From Edaphobacter lichenicola (GTDB lineage: Bacteria; Acidobacteriota; Terriglobia; Terriglobales; Acidobacteriaceae): a stretch of 64,000 nucleotides of DNA. Location: assembly GCF_014201315.1 (NCBI RefSeq), contig NZ_JACHDY010000001.1, forward strand, positions 1,409,123-1,473,122, written 5' to 3'. How positions within the stretch are numbered: the stretch's first letter is position 1; each line of letters opens with the position of its first letter. The notes beneath the pieces are model-generated. The model saw nothing but the letters and a program-made list of their open reading frames with translations, searched no databases and had not been told where the DNA came from. Position numbers and translations under genes: made by a program. Shown here piece by piece: positions 36,300 to 44,568 of this stretch.

Positions 36300-37001
36300 T
36301 CAGGACTTTGAAGATTTGGCCGATGCGCTTGTCGGTTTGGAAGTACCAGGGTTGTCCTCCCAGAGCTTGATGCCACCGTCGATCGCGTTGGTGTTCGCAC
36401 CCACGATCACGTGGTTGGGCAGGGACTTCATCAGTTTGGCGTTGCCACCACCGAGGAGCACGGTGTCGCAGACCATCGCGGCTTTAAGGCGGCTGATGAT
36501 GTCCAGAACCGACTTTCTCCAGCGCTTGACACCACGACGTTCGAGTCCAACGAGACCGATGTACTGTTCGTAGGTGAATCCCTTTTTGTAAGGCAGATGA
36601 GCGAGCTCAAGCGGGATGATGACGCCATCGAAGATCATTGCCGAGCCCAGACCGGTGCCGGTGCCAAGGAAGAGCATGCGGCCGCCCTTGTAGCCGCCGA
36701 GAGCCTGCATCGCGGCATCGTTGATGAAGCGTAAGGGCTTGCCGAACTCCTTCTCGTAAGGAAAATCGATCCAGCCTCCGCCAAGGTTATGGGGCTCGGC
36801 GATTGGACGATGGTGGACGACCGGACCGGGATAGCCGATGGAGACGCAATCGTATGTCCAGCCAGCGGTGGCCGCGAGGACGTCCTTGGTCATCTGTTCG
36901 GCGGTCATGGCAGGACCGGAGGGGATCTTGATAGGGACGCGCATATCTGTGGAGGCGACCTTTACGTTGGTGCCTCCGATGTCGATGACCAGAACTTTCA
37001 T
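36300..37001 (-). CDS. ROK-family sugar kinase, polyphosphate-glucokinase-like
   Basis: The product has 233 residues, with the ATPase phosphate-1 motif DIGGTNVK at the N-terminus, GYPGPVV, the FINDAAMQALGGY catalytic aspartate segment, GTGTGLGSA and the C-terminal LGGGNAKLM. The short length and these motifs match the polyphosphate/ATP glucokinase group that phosphorylates glucose to glucose-6-phosphate. Use of polyphosphate is inferred from the family. The usual zinc-binding ROK cysteines are absent, as in that group. The last ~15 residues are a Ser/Lys tail. Confidence 0.85.
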   Translation of the reverse strand: MKVLVIDIGGTNVKVASTDMRVPIKIPSGPAMTAEQMTKDVLAATAGWTYDCVSIGYPGPVVHHRPIAEPHNLGGGWIDFPYEKEFGKPLRFINDAAMQALGGYKGGRMLFLGTGTGLGSAMIFDGVIIPLELAHLPYKKGFTYEQYIGLVGLERRGVKRWRKSVLDIISRLKAAMVCDTVLLGGGNAKLMKSLPNHVIVGANTNAIDGGIKLWEDNPGTSKPTSASAKSSKS

Positions 37002-37379
37002 TGAATTGCATGTTAGCAGTGTTGGAGAGGTCGCTGGACCGGTCTCGATGGGAGTTTCTTAGCTGGCCGCTCGATGGGCCATTTAAGACAGTCAGAAGGC
37101 TAAAACGCTCCGGTTCTAAGCGCCAATCTGCGAGCCATTTATGAGTATGACGCCAGGGTTCAAGTCAAAAAAAATCTGGCCGGTCTCACTGCGTTGCAAG
37201 CGAAACAATAACGAATACGTAAATCCTCTACCGTCATTGTTTTTTGCTATGCCACGGAAAACCAAAACAGTAATTATCTGATAATAAAAGGATTAACTTA
37301 TTTTCTATTATCTTATTGACATTTGTATTTTGATTGAATTAGTGTGGTGTTGGGCACACTTGCCCTAGAGATAGATAAT
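37002..37379. other. AT-rich intergenic region with TonB-gene promoter
   Basis: In this 378-nt gap, about 37190-37340 is markedly AT-rich (many taa/att tracts) compared with the genome. TTGACA at 37316-37321 with an 18-bp spacer and TAGTGT (37340-37345) is a plausible promoter for the gene at 37380. No ORF, terminator or repeat was seen in the rest. Confidence 0.45.
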
Positions 37380-37841
37380 ATGCGTCGAATCATTGTGGCC
37401 ACCCTCGCCCTGTCCCCCATGTTGCTTCACGCTCAGGCAAATTCGCCTGCAAAAACCCGGATCGTTGGCACTAACCTGCGCTCTGAACTGGTTGCCCCAG
37501 CGTTCACTGGCTCCGAGTCGGATCGCGGGTCCATTCCAAACGCTGCCCCTCTTCGTATCTCCACTGGCGTCAATGCTCCCAAGTTGGTTTACACCGTCGC
37601 TGTCGAATCAGACGCCGACTTCGCTCCTATGGCCCAGTTTGATCGAACTGCTGTTGTTGCGATGACGGTCGATCCGAGCGGCAAACCGACGGATCTAAAG
37701 ATCGTTCAGTCGGTCAATTCTGTGATGGACCGCAATGTTCTGAACGCGGTCAGTCAGTATCGCTTCACTCCGGGCACGCTGGATAACCAGCCTACTGCTG
37801 TTCCCGTCAATCTGGCTGTTGTTCTACGCGCTGGCCGCTAG
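37380..37841 (+). CDS. Secreted TonB C-terminal-domain protein
   Basis: The product has 153 residues from ATG 37380 (in-frame GTG 37344 rejected). The signal peptide is VATLALSPMLLHAQA. The C-terminal half is a TonB C-terminal fold (FDRTAVVAMTVDPSGKPTDLKIVQSVNSVMDRNVLNAVSQYRFTPGT). It lacks a membrane anchor and proline-rich linker, so it is not a classical energy transducer. Free periplasmic TonB-C domains are common in Acidobacteriota, and partnering with Oar-like receptors is only inferred. A strong terminator follows. Confidence 0.85.
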   Translation: MRRIIVATLALSPMLLHAQANSPAKTRIVGTNLRSELVAPAFTGSESDRGSIPNAAPLRISTGVNAPKLVYTVAVESDADFAPMAQFDRTAVVAMTVDPSGKPTDLKIVQSVNSVMDRNVLNAVSQYRFTPGTLDNQPTAVPVNLAVVLRAGR

Positions 37842-37906
37842 CTCCGCTGTTTGACCTGCAGCCTTCTCTTCACAGCAGAGATTGTTGAGGAGGCTTGGAT
37901 CAAGCT

Positions 37907-37940
37907 AAAAGGCAGACTCTTACGAGTCTGCCTTTTGTTT
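37907..37940 (+). terminator. Rho-independent terminator of the TonB-domain gene
   Basis: A 13-bp stem, aaaaggcagactc (37907-37919) with gagtctgcctttt (37924-37936), has a TTAC loop and continues ttttgttt. It also works for the convergent small gene because the minus strand has a matching T run. Confidence 0.9.
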
Positions 37941-37958
37941 GTATTGCGAAAAGTGGCG

Positions 37959-38138
37959 TCATTGCTGGGTGGCGGGAGGAGCAGCGGTAGGGCTGGTTTG
38001 GCTTTTGCCGCTGGGATTGGGGCGCAGGATGAGGAAGACCGCGATCGCTCCGGCAACGACGCAGGCGATGACGATCAGCAGGAGTGGGCTGCAGAAGGCT
38101 TGTCGTTTCTCGGGCGGCGGGGTGGGGGAGGAGGCCAT
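37959..38138 (-). CDS. Small single-pass membrane protein
   Basis: The product has 59 residues from ATG 38138. A polar N-terminus (SSPTPPPEKRQAF), one membrane helix (LLLIVIACVVAGAIAVFLI) and a Pro/Ala/Ser tail are visible. In-frame upstream starts would run into the repeat at 38160, so the short start is preferred. The function is unknown. It resembles other tiny anchor proteins of the group. Confidence 0.55.
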   Translation of the reverse strand: MASSPTPPPEKRQAFCSPLLLIVIACVVAGAIAVFLILRPNPSGKSQTSPTAAPPATQQ

Positions 38139-38159
38139 GTGGGGTTGGATGCAGGATGG

Positions 38160-38345
38160 GAAGTTCGTGAAATTTTTATTGCGTGGTGGAAGGGTGGTTT
38201 TTCTGGGGTTTTTGCAAAAACATGGTGGCTGGGTGTGGTTTTTTGATGGTGTGATCGTGGTGGAATGCATGGTAAACGTGGTGAAGAAACGCCATCTAAT
38301 CAGCGGCAGAAAAATACGCCACATTTTTCAGATTTATTTTTCGTT
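38160..38345. repeat. GTGGTG-rich intergenic repeat, copy 2
   Basis: It shares ordered blocks with 3284-3440: tgcgtggt, ctggggtttttgcaaaa, tgatcgtggtggaatgcatgg, aaacgtggtgaag, aaaaatacgccacattttt and the trailing agatttattttt. The two copies differ in spacing and many positions, so the family is old. It fills part of the 454-nt gap before the DUF418 gene. The remainder (38346-38592) shows nothing else I can support. Confidence 0.6.
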
Positions 38346-38592
38346 CCTCCGTATTTTTCGTTCCTTGATTCAGTCATTGAGATTCAGTGGTGGGAGCGGC
38401 TGGGGCTGATCGGCGGCGGGAGTCCTATTCCCTGCTGGTTTTGGGACCTGGAACTTGGGTGGAAGGGCTTTGGTGCGCGATTTCGCTTGATTGGCGGGGG
38501 TGTGGGTGGAATACTTCAGGTGAAAAAATGCGGTGAACCGACGCGCACGCGATTCTGGGGCCAGGGACTTGCGGGGTACTTCTGGAGGAGTC

Positions 38593-40035
38593 ATGGCGAG
38601 CGTGGCTGGAGTGAATCCTTATGAGGGCGTGATCGCGCCTGGTACTCCCGAGGAGTTGGCTGGGCCGGCGCAGGTGGAGTTGAGCGCAACCCGACCTGTG
38701 GCGCGTGGGGAGCGGATCAGCAGCATGGATGTGCTGCGTGGCTTTTCGCTGATGGGCATTCTGGTGATGAACATCTGCGACTTTGCGTATGGAATTCACA
38801 ACTACACCTACCCGTTGAGCACGGTGAAACCGGTGTTCGATGGGCCGCACTGGAAGATCAATACGACGGTGTGGTTTCTGCGCTGGATCTTTGCCGAGGG
38901 CAAGATGCGTGCGCTGTTTTCGATGCTGTTCGGGGCAGGCGTGATCCTGCTGACGGAGCGGGCTCTGGCGCGAGGGGCAGGGATCAAGGCGGCGGATATC
39001 TTTACTCGGCGCAATATGTGGCTGGTGCTGATCGGGATGATTCACGGCTACCTGATCTGGGACGGCGACATTCTGTTCTACTACGGCGTGGCGGCGCTGC
39101 TGTTTCTGTTTCCCTTCCGCAACGTGCGGGTGAAGCGGCTGATGTGGACGGCGGGAATCATTCTGTTTATCAACTCCGTGCTGATGATGGGCGGGCAGTA
39201 TGGCAGCTCCTACAGCGCGAAGCAGGCGGCGGCGAAGGCCAATGCGAAGCTGGCGCAACACCAGACACTGACGGAGGATGAGATCGGTGATCTGAAGAAG
39301 TGGCAGAGCGTGCAGGACAGGTGGCGTGCTCCCGACAAGAAGAAATACGAAGACATCGCCGCGATGCAGAAGGGGTATTGGAAGGCGCAGGGCCATGTGG
39401 CAGGCAATGTGTTGATGGGAGAGTTGAAGGGCGCTTACTTTGGCTTCGGCGACTGGGTGGGGCTGATGCTGCTTGGCATGGCTCTTTACAAGAACGGTTT
39501 TTTGCCTGGCCGCTTGAGTATGAAGACGTATGCGTGGATCGCGGGGATCGGGCTGGGAGTGGGGTGGGCGGTGACTGGCGTGGGCGCCTACAAAGCCTGG
39601 GCAGGACACTTCGATATGTTCAAGACGTTGATCTGGATGCAGGCTCCCTATGACATCGGGAGGATTGCCGGCGCGCTGGGAAATGCCGCGCTGCTTTTGA
39701 TCCTGCTGAAGGCGGGAGTGTTTCGATGGCTGCTGGCGCGAGTCGCGGCAGTGGGACAGATGGCGCTGTCGAACTATCTGCTGACGAGCCTCACCATGAA
39801 GACGATCTTCGTATGGGGCGCGTGGCACTGGTACGGCTATGTGGAGTACTACAAGATCTACTATGCTGTGGCGGGGATGTGGATCTTCAATATGGCGTTC
39901 AGCTCGATCTGGCTGCGATACTTTGAGTTTGGTCCGATGGAGTGGGTGTGGCGGTCGCTGACTTATTGGAAGAGGCAGCCGATGCGCATTCGAGCCGCAA
40001 CACCTGTACAGGTAGTTGCCGCCACCGCTGCTTAA
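38593..40035 (+). CDS. DUF418-domain polytopic membrane protein
   Basis: The product has 480 residues from ATG 38593, with GGAGGAG directly upstream. There are about ten membrane helices. The family opening is SSMDVLRGFSLMGILVMNI, followed by FAEGKMRALFSMLFGAG and a C-terminal DUF418 block with ALSNYLLTSLTMKTIF and WLRYFEFGPMEWVWRSLTY. It belongs to the heparan/acyltransferase-like group, and the substrate is unknown. A cytosolic polar insertion (about 210-270) separates the two membrane halves. Confidence 0.9.
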   Translation: MASVAGVNPYEGVIAPGTPEELAGPAQVELSATRPVARGERISSMDVLRGFSLMGILVMNICDFAYGIHNYTYPLSTVKPVFDGPHWKINTTVWFLRWIFAEGKMRALFSMLFGAGVILLTERALARGAGIKAADIFTRRNMWLVLIGMIHGYLIWDGDILFYYGVAALLFLFPFRNVRVKRLMWTAGIILFINSVLMMGGQYGSSYSAKQAAAKANAKLAQHQTLTEDEIGDLKKWQSVQDRWRAPDKKKYEDIAAMQKGYWKAQGHVAGNVLMGELKGAYFGFGDWVGLMLLGMALYKNGFLPGRLSMKTYAWIAGIGLGVGWAVTGVGAYKAWAGHFDMFKTLIWMQAPYDIGRIAGALGNAALLLILLKAGVFRWLLARVAAVGQMALSNYLLTSLTMKTIFVWGAWHWYGYVEYYKIYYAVAGMWIFNMAFSSIWLRYFEFGPMEWVWRSLTYWKRQPMRIRAATPVQVVAATAA

Positions 40036-40060
40036 GCGGTTGCTCGGATTACCATTCGAC

Positions 40061-40714
40061 TTACCATTGGACTTGGACGCCGAAGAGGGTTATCAGAAGC
40101 GCGGCTTGATCCGGGCTGATGATGAGACCACTCATCGTGGCGGGTGTGCCGCGAAGGCCGTCGATCCTACAGCCGCGTATGTCTGCGCGGTGTAGGTTCG
40201 CGTGTGAGAGGTCGGCGCGACTGAGGTCGCAGTCCCGGAAGATGGTGCCGGTGAGATCGGCGCCGTAGAGGTCTGCATCGGTGAGATTGCAGTTCTGAAA
40301 GACGCACTGTTGAAGGCGTGCCATTCGCAGGAGAGCGAAGTCTATCTTGCACTCTTTGAAGAGAACACTTTTGAGTCTGGCTTCCGTTAAGATGGCTCCG
40401 GTGAGTCGCGTTGAAGTGATCTCTACGCGCTCGATGGAGCTTCCCTTGAGGTCGCCGTTAGCCAGGTCGGAGCTTTCGATGCGGGAGTCGTGCAGGTGCA
40501 GGCCGTGTGCCTTGGGATCGGCCAACGTAACGGAGTGCAAGAGGCAGCGATCTATTCTGATGGACTGTCCGCGTGGACTCAGGAGCGGTGGCAAGGCCAT
40601 GTCTGAAGCTATGGCATCACTAACCTGTCCCGATTCGAGCTGATCAATGAGGGTCTCGGTGAGGAGATCGAGTTCTATCTGGGGGGCGATGCGGCCCTTG
40701 ATCTTCGTCGCCAT
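40061..40714 (-). CDS. Pentapeptide repeat protein
   Basis: The product has 217 residues. After a ~60-residue start, repeats of A(D/N)LxX type form a right-handed beta-helix (for example LYGADLTGTIFRDCDLSRADLSHANLHRADI). Similar proteins shield DNA gyrase or have unknown roles, and no specific target can be read here. The start at 40714 is preceded by AAAAGAAT, a weak ribosome site. It is convergent with the DUF418 gene by 25 nt. Confidence 0.88.
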   Translation of the reverse strand: MATKIKGRIAPQIELDLLTETLIDQLESGQVSDAIASDMALPPLLSPRGQSIRIDRCLLHSVTLADPKAHGLHLHDSRIESSDLANGDLKGSSIERVEITSTRLTGAILTEARLKSVLFKECKIDFALLRMARLQQCVFQNCNLTDADLYGADLTGTIFRDCDLSRADLSHANLHRADIRGCRIDGLRGTPATMSGLIISPDQAALLITLFGVQVQW

Positions 40715-40855
40715 TCTTTTCAGAATAAATGTGGGGCGCTATTTTTTCGTCAATGCGTTTTTTTCAGCCTCGTCGATGACTGCTGCGACCTTTGCCGGCT
40801 CGATGGCCGGAGGTACTATAGGGCCGGAAGTACTATAGGTCAGGGAGCAGGAGCC

Positions 40856-41413
40856 GTGACTACACGTCCCTATGAGGTTCGCGTCCAACTCGGCGATGCG
40901 TCAGTCCGGATGTTTGCGGCCAACGATCGCATGAACCAGATGCTGATCGAACACCTTGAGGCTGCGGCGTGGAGAGCGAAGCCGCTCGGCAAAACTCGCA
41001 CCATTGCTGCGATCTTCACGCACATGCATAACGTCCGCTGCAAGTGGGTCAGGCTTACGGCTCCGCACCTGAAGGTTCCTGCACTGCTGAATCGTGCGCA
41101 CTGCACGCCGGAGCAGGCTCGTGCTGGCTTAGCCGAGAGTGCCGCTCGCTGCGGGGAGATGCTGGCGGAAGCGCTGGGCGACGGTGGTGGGCGCATCGAG
41201 AGGTTTCGTAGAGACGGCTGGGCTCCTGCGTGGCCGGTTGGCGTGGAGATGCTGTGCTACATGCTGGCGCACGAAGCGCACCATCGCGGGCAGGTTTGTA
41301 TGCTCGCGCATCAGATGGGATCTCCATTGCCGTATGAGGCTTCGGACGGGATCTGGAATTGGGAGAGGATCTGGAAGGAGTGCGGGGCGCGTGGTCCGGA
41401 GTATGGTGCTTAG
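40856..41413 (+). CDS. DinB-family metal-binding protein
   Basis: The product has 185 residues from GTG 40856 (GGAGCAGGAGCC upstream). It is a four-helix bundle of the DinB/YfiT type. Likely metal ligands are the histidine in FTHMHNVR and HEAHHRGQ late in the protein, the expected three-histidine set. Relatives are damage-inducible or thiol-transferase-like enzymes using mycothiol or bacillithiol. The cofactor here is unknown. It converges with the following membrane gene, with a 1-nt gap. Confidence 0.87.
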   Translation: MTTRPYEVRVQLGDASVRMFAANDRMNQMLIEHLEAAAWRAKPLGKTRTIAAIFTHMHNVRCKWVRLTAPHLKVPALLNRAHCTPEQARAGLAESAARCGEMLAEALGDGGGRIERFRRDGWAPAWPVGVEMLCYMLAHEAHHRGQVCMLAHQMGSPLPYEASDGIWNWERIWKECGARGPEYGA

Positions 41414-41414
41414 T

Positions 41415-41870
41415 TTAATTGCTCGCTAGAACCTGCTTGTTTGGGTTGTAGACGTAAGTGATAAACGCGTATCCCCACGGTACAGCGACGATGGGCAGTA
41501 TCACCCACAGGAACGCCGAGGTGGTGCCTTCCGCTGATGAACCGGCCAACATGCCCTTTGACCAGAGCGGGTAGGCCACGACGATGAGCCACAGGACTTT
41601 GTAGAAGACCTCGAGGAGCACGATCGGCAGCATCTTGAGAGGGCGAATGATGCCCAGGCCGGCGAGGGTGGCGAAGGCTGTCCAGAGGCACCACGCGACG
41701 GCGTCCATTGGCTCCCATGATCCCTGGTGAGTGAGAACGTGGGTCCAGGCCTGCTTGCCGAGGACGAAGAACATGAGGATGTAGAGAAGCCGCAGGAGGT
41801 AGATGTTGATCGGTCGGACGCCTTCGTACTTGGCGGCTGGTTGAAAGATAGCTTTGGGGCTGAAGGTCAT
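41415..41870 (-). CDS. Four-helix membrane protein of unknown function
   Basis: The product has 151 residues and four membrane helices: NIYLLRLLYILMFFVLG, then AVAWCLWTAFATLAGLGII, LEVFYKVLWLIVVAYPL and AFLWVILPIVAVPWGYAFI. There is no catalytic motif. Acidobacteria and Bacteroidetes carry many such proteins of unknown role. The start at 41870 is preceded by GAGGA (ribosome site). Confidence 0.75.
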   Translation of the reverse strand: MTFSPKAIFQPAAKYEGVRPINIYLLRLLYILMFFVLGKQAWTHVLTHQGSWEPMDAVAWCLWTAFATLAGLGIIRPLKMLPIVLLEVFYKVLWLIVVAYPLWSKGMLAGSSAEGTTSAFLWVILPIVAVPWGYAFITYVYNPNKQVLASN

Positions 41871-42042
41871 GGAAGAATCCTCGACTCAGCATGGTCCTGC
41901 TGGTTTCTTGCGAGAGTTTCGCTTTCCATACACCTTATCTGATTTGTCGGGTGACGGTTCTATGTGTGGGTACGAATTTGATTGGCTTATGCCGATGGTT
42001 TCGAAAAGTAACCAAAGTAGGCCTAAAACTCCACTTTTCTAT

Positions 42043-42054
42043 GCAGGTTTTTGC
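42043..42054 (+). promoter_or_regulatory. Candidate activator motif GCA-N5-TTGC, site 3
   Basis: GCAGGTTTTTGC lies 64 bp upstream of the -24 element of PEP-CTERM gene 3. It differs from site 1 by a single base (A to G). Confidence 0.35.
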
Positions 42055-42105
42055 GCACACTGGGATGATTTGGCCGCGCATTCTTTTGAATTGAACGCGT
42101 AACTT

Positions 42106-42121
42106 TGGCATCCTACGTGCC
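42106..42121 (+). promoter_or_regulatory. Putative sigma-54 promoter of PEP-CTERM gene 3
   Basis: TGGC (42106-42109), N8 and TGCC (42118-42121) are 53 nt (-12 GC to ATG) before 42172. It has the same geometry as the elements at 12160 and 24742. The remaining part of the 301-nt region from 41871 shows no gene. Confidence 0.6.
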
Positions 42122-42171
42122 TTCACTGCTTGAAAGATGAGTCTCCCCATCTGTTGTAGAGGACGAATTGA

Positions 42172-42858
42172 ATGCGAATCACGTGGATGTTCGTAGCGGC
42201 TGCACTTTCGTTCCCTGCACACGGCGCGTTGGCAGATAGTATCCAACTTACCGTTCATTCGAGCGTCACCATAGATGTGTCCAGCCCCAACGATAACTTC
42301 TTCGGCCAATACGATAATGTTCAAGGGTTGCCGTTCCTGAATGACCATCCGAGCATCTCGACGAACGTCGTCATACCGTTTTCGAATGTGTCGGTTCTGT
42401 TGCCGACGGGGAGCGTCTTCGAGGATGCTTCGGTTGGGATCGCAGGGCCTCCGCTTGGCACAATGGTGATGGGGACGGGACACGAGTTCGCGGGAACGCC
42501 GTTTGGTGCGGTGATCAATCACTCTCTTCCTTCGGTTGCGCCTACGTTCAGCAAGAATGGAATCTCCGATGTGTCGGTCGATCTTCTCTTTACCGGAAAG
42601 ACGACGGTTGCTGGGGAGAAGGTGTCGACGAATATTCAGGATCTGAATTTTGTGCTTAGTGGATTTATTCAGTCTGCTCTTCTGAATCCTGGCTCCAACT
42701 GGGCCGGCTATCTGGGAGGGAGTGGGCAGGTGGTGATTCCGTATACGGTTGAGTTGACTGTGGACTATTCGCCGGTGCCTGAGCCTTCGAGTCTTGCTCT
42801 GTTTGGGATTGGGCTGCTTGGGTTGAGTGGCGTGGTTCGGTGGAAGCTTCGGTCTTAG
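42172..42858 (+). CDS. PEP-CTERM sorting-domain protein
   Basis: The product has 228 residues. The signal peptide ends AHGALA. The extended beta-rich mature domain has few charged residues and repeats such as TVHSSVTIDVSSPNDN. The C-terminus has PVPEPSSLALFGIGLLGLSGVV and basic RWKLRS, a canonical exosortase recognition signal. Secretion and matrix or surface attachment are expected from the family, and the specific role is unknown. The ribosome site is GAGG about 8 nt before ATG. The next gene, on the opposite strand, follows 91 nt later. Confidence 0.9.
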   Translation: MRITWMFVAAALSFPAHGALADSIQLTVHSSVTIDVSSPNDNFFGQYDNVQGLPFLNDHPSISTNVVIPFSNVSVLLPTGSVFEDASVGIAGPPLGTMVMGTGHEFAGTPFGAVINHSLPSVAPTFSKNGISDVSVDLLFTGKTTVAGEKVSTNIQDLNFVLSGFIQSALLNPGSNWAGYLGGSGQVVIPYTVELTVDYSPVPEPSSLALFGIGLLGLSGVVRWKLRS

Positions 42859-42949
42859 CACCAAGCTCGAAGGCGATGTCCGAACTGATCAACGGTCTGG
42901 GACCGAACGGCAAGCTCATGGTGATCGGTGCAAGCTTCGATCCCATTGA

Positions 42950-43480
42950 TTACGGATGTTCCGCAGCAGCTTTCAGGTTGGCGAGACCTTTGTCGAAGTC
43001 GGGACCGATCATCTTGTCCATGGTGGTGAAGACGCTCATAAGTTTGCCGGGGAGCAAGTTCATCGGGCCGTTCATGATCCAGTTTACGCGGGTGGCTGAG
43101 CCTTGCGGTTCGAGGACGAAGTCGGCGGTGTTGTGGCCTTCGAAGGGTTTGAGGAAATCGATTTTGATGGTGGTCTTGGTGGGTTCGACGGAGAGGATCT
43201 CCATGCGGCCCTTGCCTACTTTACTATTCCCTTCCCACTCGTAGACTGAGCCGACGCCGCTGGGTGGGCCGGAGTAGGTGGTCTTCATGTTGGGGTCGAG
43301 CTGTGCCCAGGGCGACCAGGCGTTCCATTGATGAAAGTCGTCGATGAGGGAGGAGATCTTTTCGGGTGGGGCGGTGATGGTGGCGGAACGCTCTACTCGG
43401 AAGGTGCTCGGCTTGGTGAGCGCGAGAAGAAAGACTACAGCGACAGCCAGAACGAGGATGAGGCCAATGGTTTTTAACAT
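42950..43480 (-). CDS. SRPBCC-fold (polyketide cyclase/START-like) protein
   Basis: The product has 176 residues. A membrane or signal helix (IGLILVLAVAVVFLLALT) is followed by an SRPBCC domain with the usual opening VERSATITAPPEKISSLIDDFHQWNAWSPW. Such domains bind hydrophobic ligands in an open cavity. This copy is membrane-anchored or exported. The ligand is unknown. It is divergent from PEP-CTERM gene 4 across a repeat-rich region. Confidence 0.85.
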   Translation of the reverse strand: MLKTIGLILVLAVAVVFLLALTKPSTFRVERSATITAPPEKISSLIDDFHQWNAWSPWAQLDPNMKTTYSGPPSGVGSVYEWEGNSKVGKGRMEILSVEPTKTTIKIDFLKPFEGHNTADFVLEPQGSATRVNWIMNGPMNLLPGKLMSVFTTMDKMIGPDFDKGLANLKAAAEHP

Positions 43481-43543
43481 AGTGGCTCCTGGGAGTGAGC
43501 CGCCAGTATAGAAGTGGAAAGACGGTTCGCGCCAGTCCGAATG

Positions 43544-43571
43544 CCCACATTCTCAAAATCGAGATACGGGG
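43544..43571. repeat. Palindromic hairpin repeat, copy a
   Basis: CCCACATTCTC (43544-43554), a short loop, then GAGATACGGGG (43561-43571) and GCACTCGG. The flank reads ggttcgcgcc...gaatg before it. Members with different stem bases but preserved pairing are at 43596, 44435 and 46811. Confidence 0.6.
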
Positions 43572-43595
43572 CACTCGGCATTCTGCTGTTTACAT

Positions 43596-43625
43596 CCCAC
43601 CCTTCGCAAAGTGCGCGAAGATGGG
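43596..43625. repeat. Palindromic hairpin repeat, copy b
   Basis: CCCACCCTTCGC (43596-43607), loop aaagtgc, then GCGAAGATGGG (43615-43625) and GCACCCG. The stem bases differ from copy a, but pairing is kept. It is in tandem with copy a in the 357-nt divergent gap, which otherwise holds only a weak promoter-like TTGACC (43774) for the gene at 43838. Confidence 0.6.
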
Positions 43626-43837
43626 CACCCGATCATTTGTGGTCGCTTGAAGTGAGTAGACTAACGATGGGCCACCCGCCAACTTTTTGTGTAATGTCCT
43701 CACAACTCTTCGAACTCAGGGGAGTATCCAGTGTGACCGGTGTCCTCAACTCGTACTGTCCTGAACTCATACCTTGACCCAGGGTCGTTTCCGGTCTAGT
43801 GTAGACGTGCCTTAGAAGAGGAATTTAGGAGGCGTTC

Positions 43838-44413
43838 ATGCGTCGATCCCTTTGTCTTCTCTGCCTACTGCTCTTTGGTTCTTGCCTGGTCGCTCAGGCC
43901 GATCCTCTGGTGACAGTCACGGTTAACTACGTTTACCACAACTTCGACGACACGGGCTCGACTACCTTCTCGTTCGACCCCGACAAGGTGTTCTACTATC
44001 TCCAACCGAATTACCAGTTTGATTTCTTGTACCCCCTCATTCAGTCGCCCGAATTTCCAAGCCCGTTCAGCTACGACACAGTAGACTTCTTTGGCGGTTC
44101 GCTCGCATTCACCAACTTTGGACCAAATTTCATCTACGACTTCGAAATCGACGGTACCTGCCAGGACATTCCCCCTCTCGCCGGCACCGGGGCCGTGCCT
44201 ACCTTCGTAACAACGACCTGCTACGGCAGCGGCGTTCGCGATAGTGTCGGGTATCTGACTGAGCAAGTCGAGGAGATCACGTCGCTCGACTTCGTGGTGA
44301 CGGGAGGTGCGACCATACCTGAGCCCTCAAGCCTTGTGCTGCTTGGCACCGGCCTGGCGGGTCTCTTTCAAATTGGCTTCCGCCGCATGCGAGCTGCCCG
44401 GAGAGCTTCATAG
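43838..44413 (+). CDS. PEP-CTERM sorting-domain protein
   Basis: The product has 191 residues. The signal peptide is LCLLCLLLFGSCLVAQA, and the mature part has beta segments and aromatic residues (YYLQPNYQFDFLYPL). The C-terminal signal is IPEPSSLVLLGTGLAGLFQIGF with basic RRMRAARR. Ribosome site AGGAGG lies 5-10 nt before ATG. Unlike the other three intact PEP-CTERM genes it lacks a TGGC-N8-TGC element at the expected distance. The 3' end and flank are duplicated near 46735. Confidence 0.9.
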   Translation: MRRSLCLLCLLLFGSCLVAQADPLVTVTVNYVYHNFDDTGSTTFSFDPDKVFYYLQPNYQFDFLYPLIQSPEFPSPFSYDTVDFFGGSLAFTNFGPNFIYDFEIDGTCQDIPPLAGTGAVPTFVTTTCYGSGVRDSVGYLTEQVEEITSLDFVVTGGATIPEPSSLVLLGTGLAGLFQIGFRRMRAARRAS

Positions 44414-44434
44414 CGGTTCGCGCTTGGCGCGAAT

Positions 44435-44463
44435 GCTCACGTCGCAAAATCGAGATATGGGGT
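44435..44463. repeat. Palindromic hairpin repeat, copy c
   Basis: GCTCACGTCGC, loop AAAAT, then CGAGATATGGGG (44451-44462), preceded by gcggttcgcgcttggcgcgaa and followed by TACCCGG. It lies just downstream of PEP-CTERM gene 4. The pairing is weaker than in copies b and d. Confidence 0.45.
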
Positions 44464-44568
44464 ACCCGGCTGCTTCGCTGTACCCGACGTCCTCGCCTTG
44501 GACGTTTCTCCGGTCAGCAGCATCGCTGTTGGCCCTGTGCAACACAGTTTATTCCCGGGCAAGCTCAG

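Noticed and set aside
43700..43837. Sigma-54 element for the PEP-CTERM gene at 43838
   Set aside because: No TGGC-N8-TGC or GG-N10-GC pair is found at 45-60 nt before the ATG. Only a weak sigma-70-like TTGACC is present.
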